Of a stretch of 64,000 nt of DNA, positions 38,509 to 51,600 are shown in pieces. Source of the stretch: Flectonema sp. DT1601 (lineage: Eukaryota; Euglenozoa; Diplonemea; Diplonemida; Diplonemidae). Numbering within the stretch: position 1 is the stretch's first letter; the number at the start of each line of letters is the position of its first letter. The position numbers and the translations under genes are program-made. Location of the stretch: positions 186,001 through 250,000 of the forward strand of contig OZ025827.1 in the NCBI GenBank assembly GCA_964019425.1, in the 5' to 3' direction. Below the pieces are notes generated by a model. It ran no database searches. It was given only the letters and a program-made list of their open reading frames with translations, and was not told the DNA's origin.

Positions 38509-41500
38509 CTACTCTTCGCTCTGCTGAACACCGAGAAGCAGCTCTCTAAGGCTAGCTGCAAGGCGTGGGTTTTCAGATACCTTTTTCATAATGTCCTCAG
38601 TGTCTTTGGTGTATTTAATCTGTTTTTGTTTTGTTTAATTCATCAGAAGTCCAATGCAGTTACAACTGCAAGGAACGATACGAAAGAGAATTAATTATTT
38701 TTTTAAAAAACTTAATGAGAATATATAACAACAACATACTTCTTCCAGAGCTACTTCGGTCTCAGATCCACAGATTGCGTTGAAAAAGTCGCATTTTTCT
38801 GCGTCAGAGGCGGTTGTCCAGGTAGGGAGTTCCTCTTGGTTGGCTGGCTCACGAGATGGATGTGGTTTGCCGGTAACTTGAAGTCCACGTTGGTAGTTTG
38901 CGTACCATTCAGAGAGCACGTCGACCTGCTTTGCTGCAGGTACTGAAACAGCCGTAAGAGAACTCTTCGTAGACATCTCAAAGAGTCTTCTTCTAATGCG
39001 ATTGTAAAGGAAGCGACGAGAGTTCTTCCATTCAACAATCCCGTCAATAGACTTCACTGCAAGCATTCTACCAGGTCTGTCGTGGAGGTCAGCAAATTCT
39101 ACAGCAACGGCCTTGTAAATCGGATGCAATACCTCGCGTCTGGTGCGCAAGCATCTCTCCAAATAAGATTTTAAGTGGCCCTCTGCCGCATGTAATTGCG
39201 CAGCAAGTCTCTGGCACTCAGGATCAAGCCTATCGATAGTCTGAAAGATTTCTCTATCCCGATACTTAATTTCAATAATACCAGAAGGTTCTAATACACC
39301 TCCACGTGATGTGGGGTCGGCGTACATCTCAATACATTTCTTGTTAATGGTCGGGTCTACTACAACCCAAGCACCTCCTCTAAGCTCACCATTTGGAGGA
39401 ATGTAGACAGTCACTGGCTGTCTGTAGTGAGTTAAGTTCTGAACGATGTCTGCTCCGAATTTCAATACCTCGTCAAACATGTCTCTCATACCTCCTGAGA
39501 ATCCTCTCCAGTTTGCTAAAATGATAGCAGGCAGGTCTTCTCTGTATAAGTCAGCTAGGAAGTCAGCTGTCTTTCTTGCTGAATCTGGGTACCACACCAT
39601 ACCTGCCTGTTGAGTCATTGCAGATACGGACGTAGCATCAGCAGGGTCTGCAGGATTGAATTTATTAATAGCGCGAGTCTCCACACCAATCACACCAACA
39701 GGGATTTCTCCTAATCTAGCACGTCCAACAACAACTGTTTTGGCCCAGTCTTTTTGAGACTCTTGGAAGGAGCCGGTATCAAAGAGACCAGGTCGGTACT
39801 GTCCGTCTTGAATTGTTCCTTCAATTAACATTCTGACATCGTATGGTGTATTTGGTGATGTGCAAACCTCAACATCACGATCAACAGGATCGTGATTGAT
39901 ATTAATTCTACTGAGTGTTGGTTTCGGAAGAACTGGATTAGACAAATCCACTACGTCTGGAACATAGTCAAGCCAGGTCATTACTTCGGACACTGCATTG
40001 TAATTATGTCCAACAACCCAATGAGTTACTCCATTAGGACCCATTATGTTTGTTCCTCCTAACTGACTGTTTGAGGTGTATACTTCTTTACCAAGTAATT
40101 TATTAAGAGCATTATTACCTGTTAAGATGATTGGTGATCCCTTTGTTTGAACAACACGTCTTCCAAGACGAACAAGATAAGCACCGATACCAACAGTACG
40201 TCCTGAAGCTACAGATATAGTTGGGATGGAGTCGTAGCATTTTGCCATCTCTCCAGCAATCAGACCAGAACCAGAAAGGTTTTCAACACCTAATCCCCAT
40301 TGCTCTCCAATTATTGCTGTGATCTTGTGATGTTTTGTTTCTCCCGCTTCATCCGCTACTGGTTCACATTCAACGATCTTTCCCTTCTTTGATGACAACT
40401 TCTCAAAAGTTTCATTATCAAGATACAAATACTCAAATAGTTTTGAAGGATCAGATGATGGCTTTACTCTAAACAGTTTCTTGAGCTCAGGGTCGAGTCC
40501 AATACGAGCACCAGAGTTAGATGATAAGTAGACGAGAGGGACGTGTTCGATTCTTGCCGCGTGAGCAACAGCAGCAAACAGTTCATCTTCGAGAGTAGAG
40601 AACGATCCAGACATGACTGTGATATCATTAGCAACAATATAAATAGTTCGAGGAGTTACCATTCCACTCTCAGCAACGTAATGACTTGGGTGGTACATTA
40701 TTACTTTCCAACCAACCATACCAACTCTGTTCTCACCAGGTTTTCTTAAAGTTGTTTGAAGCATTCCCTTGTTGTAAACTAACTCTTGCGCAGTCATAAT
40801 TTCATTCGGCATACTTTGTTCAAGTGACGGAGACAAGTCAGTACGTTCCTTGATAACTTTACTCCAAACAGATTGCAGGTACTTCTTAAACATTGCAACC
40901 CAATCATAAGCATACACAGTACCATTCTGCAACGCTAACAATCTCCGAATTTGTTGAGAATCCAACAGCGGGTATGGAGTGAGTGGCGGTTGGTGATGCC
41001 AAAATAATTCTTTTTTAGAACCCAACTCTTGCAAGACAGGTGAAGTTCTAATCTTAAGCCTGTAGATGGTCGGGGATTCAACTGGGTTTGAAGCGATGTC
41101 GTCAAGGGAACCGATTGAATTTGATCTGAAGATTGGAGTTGGAACATCTAACTTTCCAATATTCATTGATGAAAGTGTACTTTGATCTTGTTGCTGTGAC
41201 GGTACTTCTTCCTCAACAGAGCCTTCAGGTGTTACATGAAGCAGTACTGACTTACCTGGAGCCTGTGAGTCCTCAACTTCAATATATGATTCCATTACTA
41301 AAGCATGAGTAGTCGGGTTACTTATAAATAGTCTCATCATGACTGGTTTTTCCGAACCTGGTAGTAGGCAAAACAGTTTGATCTCAACCTCAATTATTCC
41401 GAGTCTTACTAAAGGAGCCGCATGGACATCAGTAATCTTCTGAACAACTTGTTCTATTTTATTATATTCTGTTTTAAGACCTTCAAAAGCAATAAAGATG

Positions 41501-44500
41501 TGATTGGCTGCGGTGGTTTCTAAGTTCTTGTCGCTGGTTGCGATTTCCAAAGCATGAATACATGAAGCAACAACACGTTCAGCATCGTACATTGTCAGAT
41601 CTGACATGTCGTCACCAGCATGACCTGGAACTGGGACATCACTTGGTAGTACCAAAGCTCTAACAAATAATCTTGGTCTTATTGGTACAGGTTTAGTACG
41701 GATGCCTGACTTTTCCTTTGCTAAGTAAACGTGGACCTGATTAACAGGGTTTCCCTGATACAATTGAATATTGTAATTATGTAGTTTTGGTAATTCCAAC
41801 ATGTAAGCCAGAGTTGGAGCAATATGACGGTACGTTGTGTCTTCACTAAATCCGAGAGATCTACGGAAAGTGTAATACAGAGGACTGGTATCAGTTCTGA
41901 CAACAACAAATGTTATTCTGGTGATGGTGGTGGTTTGCAATGAGCGGAGTTGCTCAGAAACGATTGTTGAGAATTCCTGACAGAGGATTCCGTGTTGGTG
42001 AACACGTTCACGAACTAATAACTTTAGAATAGTATCATCACCATCAGCTGGTAGAGCGAGGTACTTCAATACTACTCCCAGACGTGACTTTACTTCAGCA
42101 ACAGAATCGAATGCAAGTAACACTCCGTTAGCAGACTCTGGGTTATCACCTTCGAGAGCTAACTTTTCTAAATCCCCGCTACTTGTAGCTCCAGTGATGC
42201 CGTCATGTTTAAGTGGGTTCTCTGATGCTTTAGTCTTTAATTTCCATCTTGAGATCCATTGCTTTCTGTCATCATCTGTTCTCTCGCAGCTGAAGTTCGT
42301 CATGTCAAACGCACCTGCGTACACTCTTCTGAGGAACAGCTCAGTTGCGACTTGAAGGAGGTCTCCGTCGTCAGAAGTTAAGAATGAGCAAATAACATCA
42401 ATACCGTACTGTAGTTGATCAGCTAACTTTTGTAAAGTGCTCGGGTTAGTCGCTGCAAGAGATAATGCCTTACCAAGATCTTGTCTTCTTAAGTCAGAAC
42501 AAGGAAGGTCAATCTTTCTCAATAAATGACGAGCAGAGAATACAATCATCGATGCCTTTGGGTTAGACAGAGATGCGATTCTCTGAAGGATGTCTTTAAA
42601 GTCTTCAGCCATACTTTCTGATTCCTTCATAAGAGCTGCTAAGACTCTGTAACGATGTTGCCCAGCGTGAGCTAATTGAATGTCAAATACTTCTTCAAGA
42701 GCACCAGAGTCTTGTCTTTCAGTACGAAGTCCATCAACAACTTCCTGTTGTAACTTACCACCTTCATAAAGAGAATCAACTGCAAGGAATGACTCACACA
42801 ACTTACGAACGCAATGAATCCTTCTGGCACGTCCTTCTTTAGGTCCATCAATTGCTTCTAGTTCTGACCTTTCAGTATCTCTAGAAATCCACGGAAGTGG
42901 AAGTCCAAAGATTGTAACTTCAGGTTGTGCTAAAGCTTGAAGACCATCAGCGACTGATGACAAAGATGATTCAAACACATCCTTTGGAAGATCGTATCCC
43001 ATTATGAGATTGTGACAAAGCTCAAGTGTTTTTCTCGCCCTAGGTAATGCACCCCCGCCTGTAATCTGCGTTCTTGGTGATGGTGGTGGTGTCTGTCCAC
43101 CATTCCACATCAAAGCAATCGGTGGCCACGCCTTCTTATTCTCCTCCGCTCTGACAATGCTGTCGGGGTCCTCTGGTTCAATGACGGCGAGTATCTTACC
43201 AGCGTGAACAGTTGTTCCAGGCTGACCTTTAAAAGAAATGGAGCCAGCAATGGCAGTTTTGAGTTGCAGGTACATCTTCATCACTTCAATTTCACAGAAT
43301 GGAGTGTGAGCTTCAACAAATTCACCTTCCTTGACGAGGTACCTCACTAACTTACCAGGCATCTGACTGCGAAGCTTAGTTGGATCAACTTCGTGAGTAA
43401 AGGTTGCTGTCCTTCCATCGATTGTAACTCTGAGGCAGGCAGCGTCTTCTTCTGCGTAGACAACAGGAGACCTACCACCTTCTAAAGTAAGTAATAATCC
43501 TCTATCAGCTAATCTTCTATATCCAACAAGAATATGACCTCCACATAATGATAACATCCATTCTGTTGGAGAAGCTTTAGTACAAGTGACTTCATACTTC
43601 ACCTGTTCGAGTACTAACATGATTGGCATCTTTGTCGTAAACAATTCAGAAGAAGGAACGTGACCAGCTTCCAAAAACGACAAATACTTCGCTCTATTCG
43701 ACTCATAACGTTCTACTGCCTTGTACGTAGCGGCACACAGAACAGAAAGAAACTGGTTGGGTGATTCGACACGAAGACGGCTTTTGATCAAACCATCAAG
43801 CCAGGCAGTGCAAATATCACTGTCACAGAACTGTGGCATGTCAAGTAACTTTAAGAGATATTCTTTTGTAGTACGAATCTCACCTCTGATGGTCAATTGT
43901 TTTAGTGCCATAATCATTCCGTTGATGGCTTCAGCTCTGGTGGTGGCAGTTGAAAAGATATGTCCAAACTGAGAGTCTGCGAACTCATGCACACCACCGT
44001 GTGAAGAGATACTAAAATATCCAAATACGTTTTTACTATTACGGAAGGTCAGTTCATCAATTGCACCAGATGTTGGTGTGAATCCATCATCAGGGTTCTC
44101 AGCTGTAATTCTACAAGCAATCGTGTGCACTCCGAGTGATATTGGTTCCTTATCAAAATCAATTGGCTCACTACCGAATCTACTTTGACCATAAAAGGCT
44201 CTAATATCAGGAATCCTTTCAAGAGGGATACCCATACCAACACATAACATACAAGCAGGGAGGTTGACTCCAGTAATTAACTCGGTTACAGTATGCTCAA
44301 CCTGTAGACGAGGGTTGAGTTCAAGAAAATAGAACGCACCAGTTCCTTTATGATAAAGGTACTCGACGGTACCAACTCCTCGGTAGCCGACCATTTCTGC
44401 AAGTCGGACAGCGGCTTTCTCCATTGAGGAGAGGACGCCAGGAACAGTTCTTACAACTGGTCCTTCTTCGATGATTTTCTGATGACGACGTTGAACAGAA

Positions 44501-45339
44501 CAATCACGAGTCTTAAGAGCGATACACTTTCCCTGATCATCAGCAAGAAGTTGTACTTCTAAATGACGAACATCAGTTGCTAATCTCATTACAAAGATAG
44601 GAGAGCGAGGGACTTCTCCTGCAACTGCGTGGTATGCATTCTCAACTTCCTCAGCTGAGCGTACCATACGAATACCCTTACCACCTCCTCCTTCAGAAGC
44701 TTTAATCATTAATGGAAATTGTAAGTTTTTACAAACTTCAATACAATGAGTTGCATCTTCAATACAAGCTTTCTTAAATAACTCATCTGGGACAGTAGTT
44801 GTTGCAAGACTCTTATCGTCATCTAGTTTAATTCCAGATCCTGACCAGGCGATGGTTGGAACACCAGCAGTCTGTGCCACAATCGTCGATGCAATTTTGT
44901 CTCCCAGAGCGTGCATTGCGCGGGCTGGGGGTCCGAGGAACTGAATTCCTTTGGATTTTAATTTATCAGGGAGCTCAGGATTCTCTGAAGCATGTCCCCA
45001 ACCAGCCCAGACAGCATCACAATCAGTTTGTACAGCAGTGTCAACAATTAGTTGAACGTTAGCGTAGTTGTTACTGTTGCGACCACCTGGTACTTCGACT
45101 GTTTCGTCAGCCATTTTAATATATTCAACATTTACTTTAATATCTTCTGGGGTAGCCATGCACACAAATTGAACAGAGCTCTCATCACCCATCAGCTCAT
45201 AGGCCCACTGCCTCATTGATCTAATCCCCTTCATCGCTGCAAGTCCATTGTTTGCAATCAACACCCTTCTCAAAACTCTTTTACCACCCAACGACGCAAC
45301 CAAAGCCTCCAAAGAGCTGAACTGCTTCATGGATGACAT
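38509..45339 (-). CDS. ACC: Acetyl-CoA carboxylase, multidomain eukaryotic type, two exons
   Basis: Exon 38740-45339 (2200 codons) joins in phase to exon 38509-38619; the intron has a GTATGT donor and an AAAACAG acceptor. The product is 2236 residues, close to the usual length of cytosolic ACC. Biotin carboxylase (about 15-520): KRVLIANNGLAA-type start (RVLIANNGLAAMKGI), SEGGGGKGIRMV, HLEVQLLADDQG, FLELNPRLQVEHTVTE. Biotin carrier: CEIEVMKMYLQL with biotinyl-Lys 688. The central ACC domain is followed by carboxyltransferase (about 1480-2090): LSSNSGARIGLD, SGLIAGEMA, GGTNIMGPNGVTH, WRGFSGGMRDMFDEVLKFGA. It makes malonyl-CoA from acetyl-CoA, bicarbonate and ATP, the committed step of fatty acid synthesis. 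No transit peptide is evident, so cytosolic. The last exon ends VQQSEE. Confidence 0.99.
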
Positions 45340-45638
45340 ATCGTAATTGCAAAGGTAGGTAGCACAGCAGAGGTAGAAAGATGAATGAGGCGGACAAGAT
45401 GGCCTGTGGAAGGGGGGAAATGAACTTTAAAAAAAACCAACAAACTTATCACAATTGCTCAACAAGTTCGAATCAAATTCATATTTAGGTTAGTTATCTG
45501 TAGTAATGTTATGTGATGGGATGCTTTAATTATAATATTTTAATTTTTCACTGAAAAAAAGGCTGACCAGCCTGCCGCTGTAACATACAGAAACATAACG
45601 GTAATTTAAAATTATTAGTGAAGAAGAAGATATTTGAT

Positions 45639-47384
45639 TTACTCTTCTTTTGGGAAGGATGCCATCGGGTCATCTGCTCTAATTTGATTTCTTTTATAGA
45701 TTTCCATCTCTTCCTCTGTGACGTCGCAGTAGTTATCTGATAATTTATTTTTCTTTGAGTCGTCAGGTTTTGAACGTTTGACTGTGTCTGGTTCTTCAGT
45801 TGATTTTCGTTTTGCCATCTCTGCTTCGAGTTGCCTCATTTCAAGAATCAATTTGGATTCCTTCTTAGCTTCAGTGTTGTCGATCAGCTGTTGTTGTGAT
45901 TGATCGTTGGATTTCGATTTCGATATGCAAATTGAATTTCTAATCAAAGATTCGCAACACTTATATCCCCAAGATCCAGCTGACCAGTAGGAACCCCATA
46001 CTGCAGTGTGACCATTCTTATGTTGGTCTTCAAGGTACTTTGATTTTGGTACAGACTGTTCGTATCCTACTACTACAGACCCGTCTTTATCATACTCAAC
46101 ATAGGCTTCATTAACAGTGCGTAGGTCTTCTGGGAGGGGTTTGAGGTATTCAGCTCCTCCGTACTCTTCGAGGAGTTTTTGGTCTTTCTTTTCAGTGAGT
46201 GCTTTTTTAATTTGTTTATCCTTTTCATAGGCTCTGACAGCCATAGTAGGAGTGGCATGCATATTCATGTACTTGTTATCAATACCTGAGTCTTGAAAGT
46301 GTTTCGTAGCATCCGTGCAAAATTGCTGTACATCCGATACCTTTTTCGTATCACCACTCGCCAACACGAAGTTATCACCCGCATAGTCAATCTCATCTGG
46401 GTTCTGGTCAGGAAATGGATTCCCTCTCATACTCCTCGATTTCGGATCAAAATAACAAGTTGCTGTGTCTCTATCTAAGTTTAATAAATACTTTGGCGTA
46501 TCTTCTCTAATTGCTAATGATCTGCTAGTCACATTTGCTTCTACTCTATCACGAACACCTCCAGTGTTGACTTTATTTGTTAAGACGTTTGAAGACACTT
46601 CTTTCGATAGAATTAGTTGTTCCTTCGCATCATCGTTGTGTTTTAAGATATCTGCGATGTCCGGGTGATCAGCTGTCCCACCTTCTTGAACAGGGATAAC
46701 TGATAACAGTGTCTCAAGAGCTTTAGAATGTTCTTCTTCATTCTTGATGTCAGACGTGTGCAGCTCTGGGTCTGCAGCATTGTCTCTGTCAATTCCGTAT
46801 TTTGATAAAGTCTTTTCAGCTGCTTTGAGATTGGCTTCAGAAACATTTACCAACTGCATTACCATTTCCTTAGATTGCTTTAGTTTATTACGTTGACGTA
46901 CCTGATCTAAAATCTGATGCTTTTCTCTTATCTCTCGTTGGGTTTGCTGAACGTCTACTCCATTCCAACGATCTCTCTTCGCATCAAATGAGAGATTCAC
47001 GTCTTCAATTACTTCATCAGCAGCAATGTCTTTGCCAGTGAATTTAGCTCCAAGCTTTCTTGGTCGCTCCGTGCAGTCCCTTGCTTTATGAGTCATTGCT
47101 CCACAGTTTGTGCAAGCACCTTTTCTATATTTTGTTGCTGCTGGTCCTGCAGTCTTCCCTCTGTGTTGATACCAATTATCTAACCCGCTGTCTGTTGTTG
47201 TTGGTCGTTTTTGATGATGTTTTAATGTCTTTTCTGTGTAACCTAAATACCAAGGTGCTTTAACCATGTATTGAGGGATGTGAGGATTAATTGCGTTACC
47301 ATCTTCATCTAGATCAGGTGCCTTGGTTCCTGCCTTCTGTGCCTCAAGGTCGATCCGTTCCTGTATTCTTTCTTCACGTGACAT
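45639..47384 (-). CDS. SLU7: Pre-mRNA splicing factor SLU7
   Basis: 581 residues from the ATG at 47384, one exon, close to the family's usual length. Blocks in family order: NPHIPQYMVKAPWYLGY; a CCHC knuckle CTNCGAMTHKARDC (~89-102) followed by ERPRKLGAKFTG; KRDRWNGVD; REDTPKYLLNLDRDTATCYFD-type block; MRGNPFPDQNPDEIDYAGDN; LEEYGGAEYLKP; WGSYWSAGSWGYKCC; and the C-terminal RADDPMASFP. SLU7 acts in the second step of splicing, holding the free 5' exon and choosing the 3' splice site. That is notable here because local 3' splice sites are unusual. The basic KRSKPDD region may be a nuclear signal. Confidence 0.98.
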   Translation of the reverse strand: MSREERIQERIDLEAQKAGTKAPDLDEDGNAINPHIPQYMVKAPWYLGYTEKTLKHHQKRPTTTDSGLDNWYQHRGKTAGPAATKYRKGACTNCGAMTHKARDCTERPRKLGAKFTGKDIAADEVIEDVNLSFDAKRDRWNGVDVQQTQREIREKHQILDQVRQRNKLKQSKEMVMQLVNVSEANLKAAEKTLSKYGIDRDNAADPELHTSDIKNEEEHSKALETLLSVIPVQEGGTADHPDIADILKHNDDAKEQLILSKEVSSNVLTNKVNTGGVRDRVEANVTSRSLAIREDTPKYLLNLDRDTATCYFDPKSRSMRGNPFPDQNPDEIDYAGDNFVLASGDTKKVSDVQQFCTDATKHFQDSGIDNKYMNMHATPTMAVRAYEKDKQIKKALTEKKDQKLLEEYGGAEYLKPLPEDLRTVNEAYVEYDKDGSVVVGYEQSVPKSKYLEDQHKNGHTAVWGSYWSAGSWGYKCCESLIRNSICISKSKSNDQSQQQLIDNTEAKKESKLILEMRQLEAEMAKRKSTEEPDTVKRSKPDDSKKNKLSDNYCDVTEEEMEIYKRNQIRADDPMASFPKEE

Positions 47385-48496
47385 GTTGTCTTGTGGTTAC
47401 TGATGTGTTGGATAATTCATATAATTAAACTACTTAAAAGATGCCAAGAACAGTAAAAAAGATCTTCAACTATACAGAAAATAATGATATACCACTGTGA
47501 TGTTTTGTTTGTGCACGAAAACCGGTAAAACAATATATTTTCTTTTTTAATATAGACGCTGTTGAAGAGAGAATTGTTTAAAACCCCAACCACACAATAA
47601 CAAAAATAAAAAACAAAACAACTAATCAATACTGGAAAGGGGGAGGAGTGTTGGGCACATACGTCCTTCGAGGTATGTAAACAGTTTGCTATAAATTTAA
47701 GATACAAATCGTCCTGTAATTAATGTATTTTTTTTCTATGTAATTTTTAATTTGCTGTTCTTCTCAAAAACTAAAAAACCATTCAGATAAGCCTTATATT
47801 TTGTTGATCGCAGCTAGTTTTGCTGGCGCACAGGGAAATAGATAACATGACATAATAAATAACGGCTCTTAATCTGAATAGTTTCTTCTCCGACTTCGTC
47901 GGTGCAAAAAAGAAAAAAACAGTAAACACTGGTGGATCATAAAAAGAACAAACAAAAAATGAAAGAAAACATCTGATCCCATTATTCCACTTGTGTGTGT
48001 GTGGGTTGTGATGTTTTTTTTTTTTTTTCACAATCGTGAAAAACAGTAAATAACTTTCAAATACTCAAAGAATGAGAAATAAAGTTAAAGTGAAACGCAC
48101 TTTTGTGTGGAGATAAAAAAAAATAATGAAACTGGGGGGCAAATCTTACCTAATTGCGGTAAGAAAACAAACTGACGAAGGCAGCACCAAAACCACAGGA
48201 AAGGCAATTGACACACACCAGTGAAACCTTATTATACGCGTTATCACTTCACTCGTACTAACTGAGTGTAAAAGGTATCTCAAAAAATAAAAAAACCCCT
48301 CCTCGATTCAACATTACCTGTGCTACATGCGGAAGCAAGTGCACCAAAAGGGGTAACAAAAAAAAAAGAAAAAAGTCAGTTAAAGGTGGAAAATAAATAA
48401 TAAACAAAAGAGGAAAATGGATAAAATAATAAGCTTTAAACTAACCCTGTATAACTGCGAGAGATAAAAAAAAAAAAAAGGTCCACGTTCGCTGGC

Positions 48497-48528
<32 letters not shown>

Positions 48529-48696
48529 GTCTGACAATACTTGTTAGCTTCAAAAAATAAAATAATATAAAAGTGTATGTGTTGAATAACGTGCATGTAA
48601 ATACCCCGCTAATCAACTCTCTATTAAACCAATATCACGCAACCAGATTGAATCCTACGTAACGTTTGATAAAAACCAAACCATTCAAGTAACTCG
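47385..48696. other. AT-rich spacer
   Basis: 5' flank of SLU7 and 3' flank of the channel gene. Homopolymers near 48014 and 48501-48528. No gene was recognised. Confidence 0.45.
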
Positions 48697-51600
48697 TCAC
48701 CACTGACCTTCAACTCTTTTCATTATTGAACCTCCACGAATACGAGTTATTCTCTCATGAGGGTCACACTCGAGTTGGACTCGTCGGTGCTCACTTAGTG
48801 ATTGTCTTCGATTTCCGATCTCTTTTGAATGTTGCTCAGTAGTAATTCCTCTCGCGATGTCTCTGAGAAGACTCTCAAGTGACGCAAAGCTCTCTTGTGT
48901 AGTAGTCATGTGTTGTTCTAAACGATCTTGTAATTCTTGAAGATGATGAGCATGCGGACTCTCAGTCAACCGAGAGTCCATTGATGGTTTTCGTAACAAC
49001 TCTGCGAAAGTTTCTCCAATATTCTTTGAGCTAGTTGAAGCAACTGGAGAAGCATTTCCATTATTACCTTTTCGTTTTAGTTTTAATTCCCCTAATGGAG
49101 GTGGGTTTACTGATCTCTGTTGTCCAGTATTTCCGTAATCTACAACATCTTGAACTGATGATGTTGAACAAGTTGAAACAACTCTTCTCCTTTTACCCCC
49201 ATCATCACTTCCAGAAGTCACTTCAGCAGGTACTGCTAACTTACGACGTGTGGCAGCTTCTTTATCAACAACTTGCCTGAACTTTGGAAATCTCGATAAA
49301 ATATCAAGAAAATCTTCCTTACGAAGACAATACAAATCACAGTATGTCAATGCACGGACACTTGCTGTTCGTTTAGATATTCCATCTCGAGCTGTTTTTT
49401 TTGTATTTTATTTATTATCCGATTGCCATCAGTTAAAAAGGCTATCCTGAGAAACTCTCAGGAAGTACAAGAACGGCGACACACCAGCCTGCACAGAACA
49501 ATGATAGGGCTAAATAACCATGTTTACGAACGGGGTTTGCAGTATTAGAATAGAGAAGGTTGACGTTCGTTGCGTTGCGCAAGTCTCATGAAGGAAGAAA
49601 AGTCAGACAGCAGGTATATTGCCAGAAGAGAACGCAGACAGCAGGAGTCTCTTTATTAATAGACGTCTTGAATTGGAACAAGTGGTGAGACACAGAAATC
49701 AGTTTCCTTCTGTCTATTTGAGTTAATACTAATCAAAAGTAACTTCATTGAATGGACCAATGTTAACTGTGTTGTATCATCAGTTGAGGTATTGGAATGG
49801 AGAGGGAAGACTGGCTGGAGTTCGTTGTCCCCACAGGGGAAGAGGAAAAGGAAGACAACAGCAGTCTGAAATTGAATCCTCATTGTTTAGGGGAAAGGGT
49901 GCAGGACAAATACTCGACAACACTAACAAACGTTGCTCATTAAATTGTATTTGGGAATAGTTATCCTCAGCAAAAGACTTTTCGGATTTTTACTAGGTTT
50001 GATATAAAGAATAATCACAGCGTAGACAGAGATAGAGAGCACACTATGGCAGGTCGAGGAGGTGTACTTTAATTCAGTTTCCTTCTGTCTATTTGAGTTA
50101 ATACTAATCAAAAGTAACTTCATTGAATGGACCAATGTTAACTGTGTTGTATCATCAGTTAAAAAGACTATCCCAAGACCCAAAGGAACTACGAGAATGC
50201 GACAAACGAGGAACAAGTGCAAGCAGACAGCAGGTATATTGCCAGAAGAGAACGCAGACAGCAGGAGTCTCTTTATTAATAGACGGAAAGGCTCAACAAC
50301 GGAAATCAGTTTCCTTCTGTCTATTTGAGTTAATACTAATCAAAAGTAACTTCATTGAATGGACCAATGTTAACTGTGTTGTATCATCAGTTGAGGTATT
50401 GGAATGGAGAGGGAAGACTGGCTGGAGTTCGTTGTCCCCACAGGGGAAGAGGAAAAGGAAGACAACAGCAGTCTGAAATTGAATCCTCATTGTTTAGGGG
50501 AAAGGGTGCAGGACAAATACTCGACAACACTAACAAACGTTGCTCATTAAATTGTATTTGGGAATAGTCATCCTCAGCAAAAGACTTTTCGGATTTTTAC
50601 TAGGTTTGATATAAAGAATAATCACAGCGTAGACAGAGATAGAGAGCACACTATAGCAGGTCGAGGAGGTTTACTTTAATTCAGTTTCCTTCTGTCTATT
50701 TGAGTTAATACTAATCAAAAGTAACTTCATTGAATGGACCAATGTTAACTGTGTTGTATCATCAGTTAAAAAGACTATCCCAAGACCCAAAGGAACTACG
50801 AGAATGCGACAAACGAGGAACAAGTGCAAGCAGATAGCTGTAGAGAAACATCAATAATAGAACACTAATATAAGGAGACACATACCGTATATCAGGGCCA
50901 TTTCCCCGAAAAACTGACCCTTCTTCATGGTCGCTAGGTGTTGACCAGTGGCCTGGAGAACTTCAGCAACGCCGTGGCCAAGGAAGTACATTTCGTTTCC
51001 GATCTCTCCAGCACAAATAATGAATTCATTGGGTTGCGCTACCGTGTTGCACAGAGCTTGGGCAATAGCGACCTGTTTGATTTGATTTGTTTAGATGACT
51101 TCCAAGTTAGATATGTTGATAGCCAACTCTGATGTTTAAGTACAAACCTTACACTCATCATGAACTTGAACAAAGAGAGGTACTTTTGAAACAAGTTTTA
51201 GCTTAACGTAAAGAGATAGTTGATCCTGTATTAGTATTAATAACGTTCATATTCTAACTGATCAAAGTAATTCATAAGTAAAGTGATAGCATACCTGCAT
51301 ATTTGTGGGAAGCGCGTCAATTATTTCAGAGTACGCTGATGACAAGTTATGGTCAAGTATGTGATGCTGAAATGCAAGTATTTCATGTTGAATTGCAGAA
51401 GGTATTCGAAAGAATGATAAAATGTTGACCATTTCAACCATTTTTGCTTTCCGTTCACTGGTTATGTCGGATTGAGAGAGGACTCGGTTGATTTTTGATA
51501 CAACGAAACCGTTTATAACGGCACCAACTACGAATAGTAGACAAGCGATTAGTCTTTGACCTTTCGTAACAATTTTAACATCGCCATAGCCTACTGTTGT

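Noticed and set aside
48697-48730. Further exon after the channel's last exon, using GTCAGT as donor
   Set aside because: Other donors here are GTATGT, GTATGC or GTTTGT; the frame ends in TGA a few codons later and no downstream exon could be matched.
49595-50836. CRISPR-like array
   Set aside because: The repeats are 85 bp and longer, nested in a 606-bp duplication within a eukaryotic intron, and there are no unique spacers of constant length.
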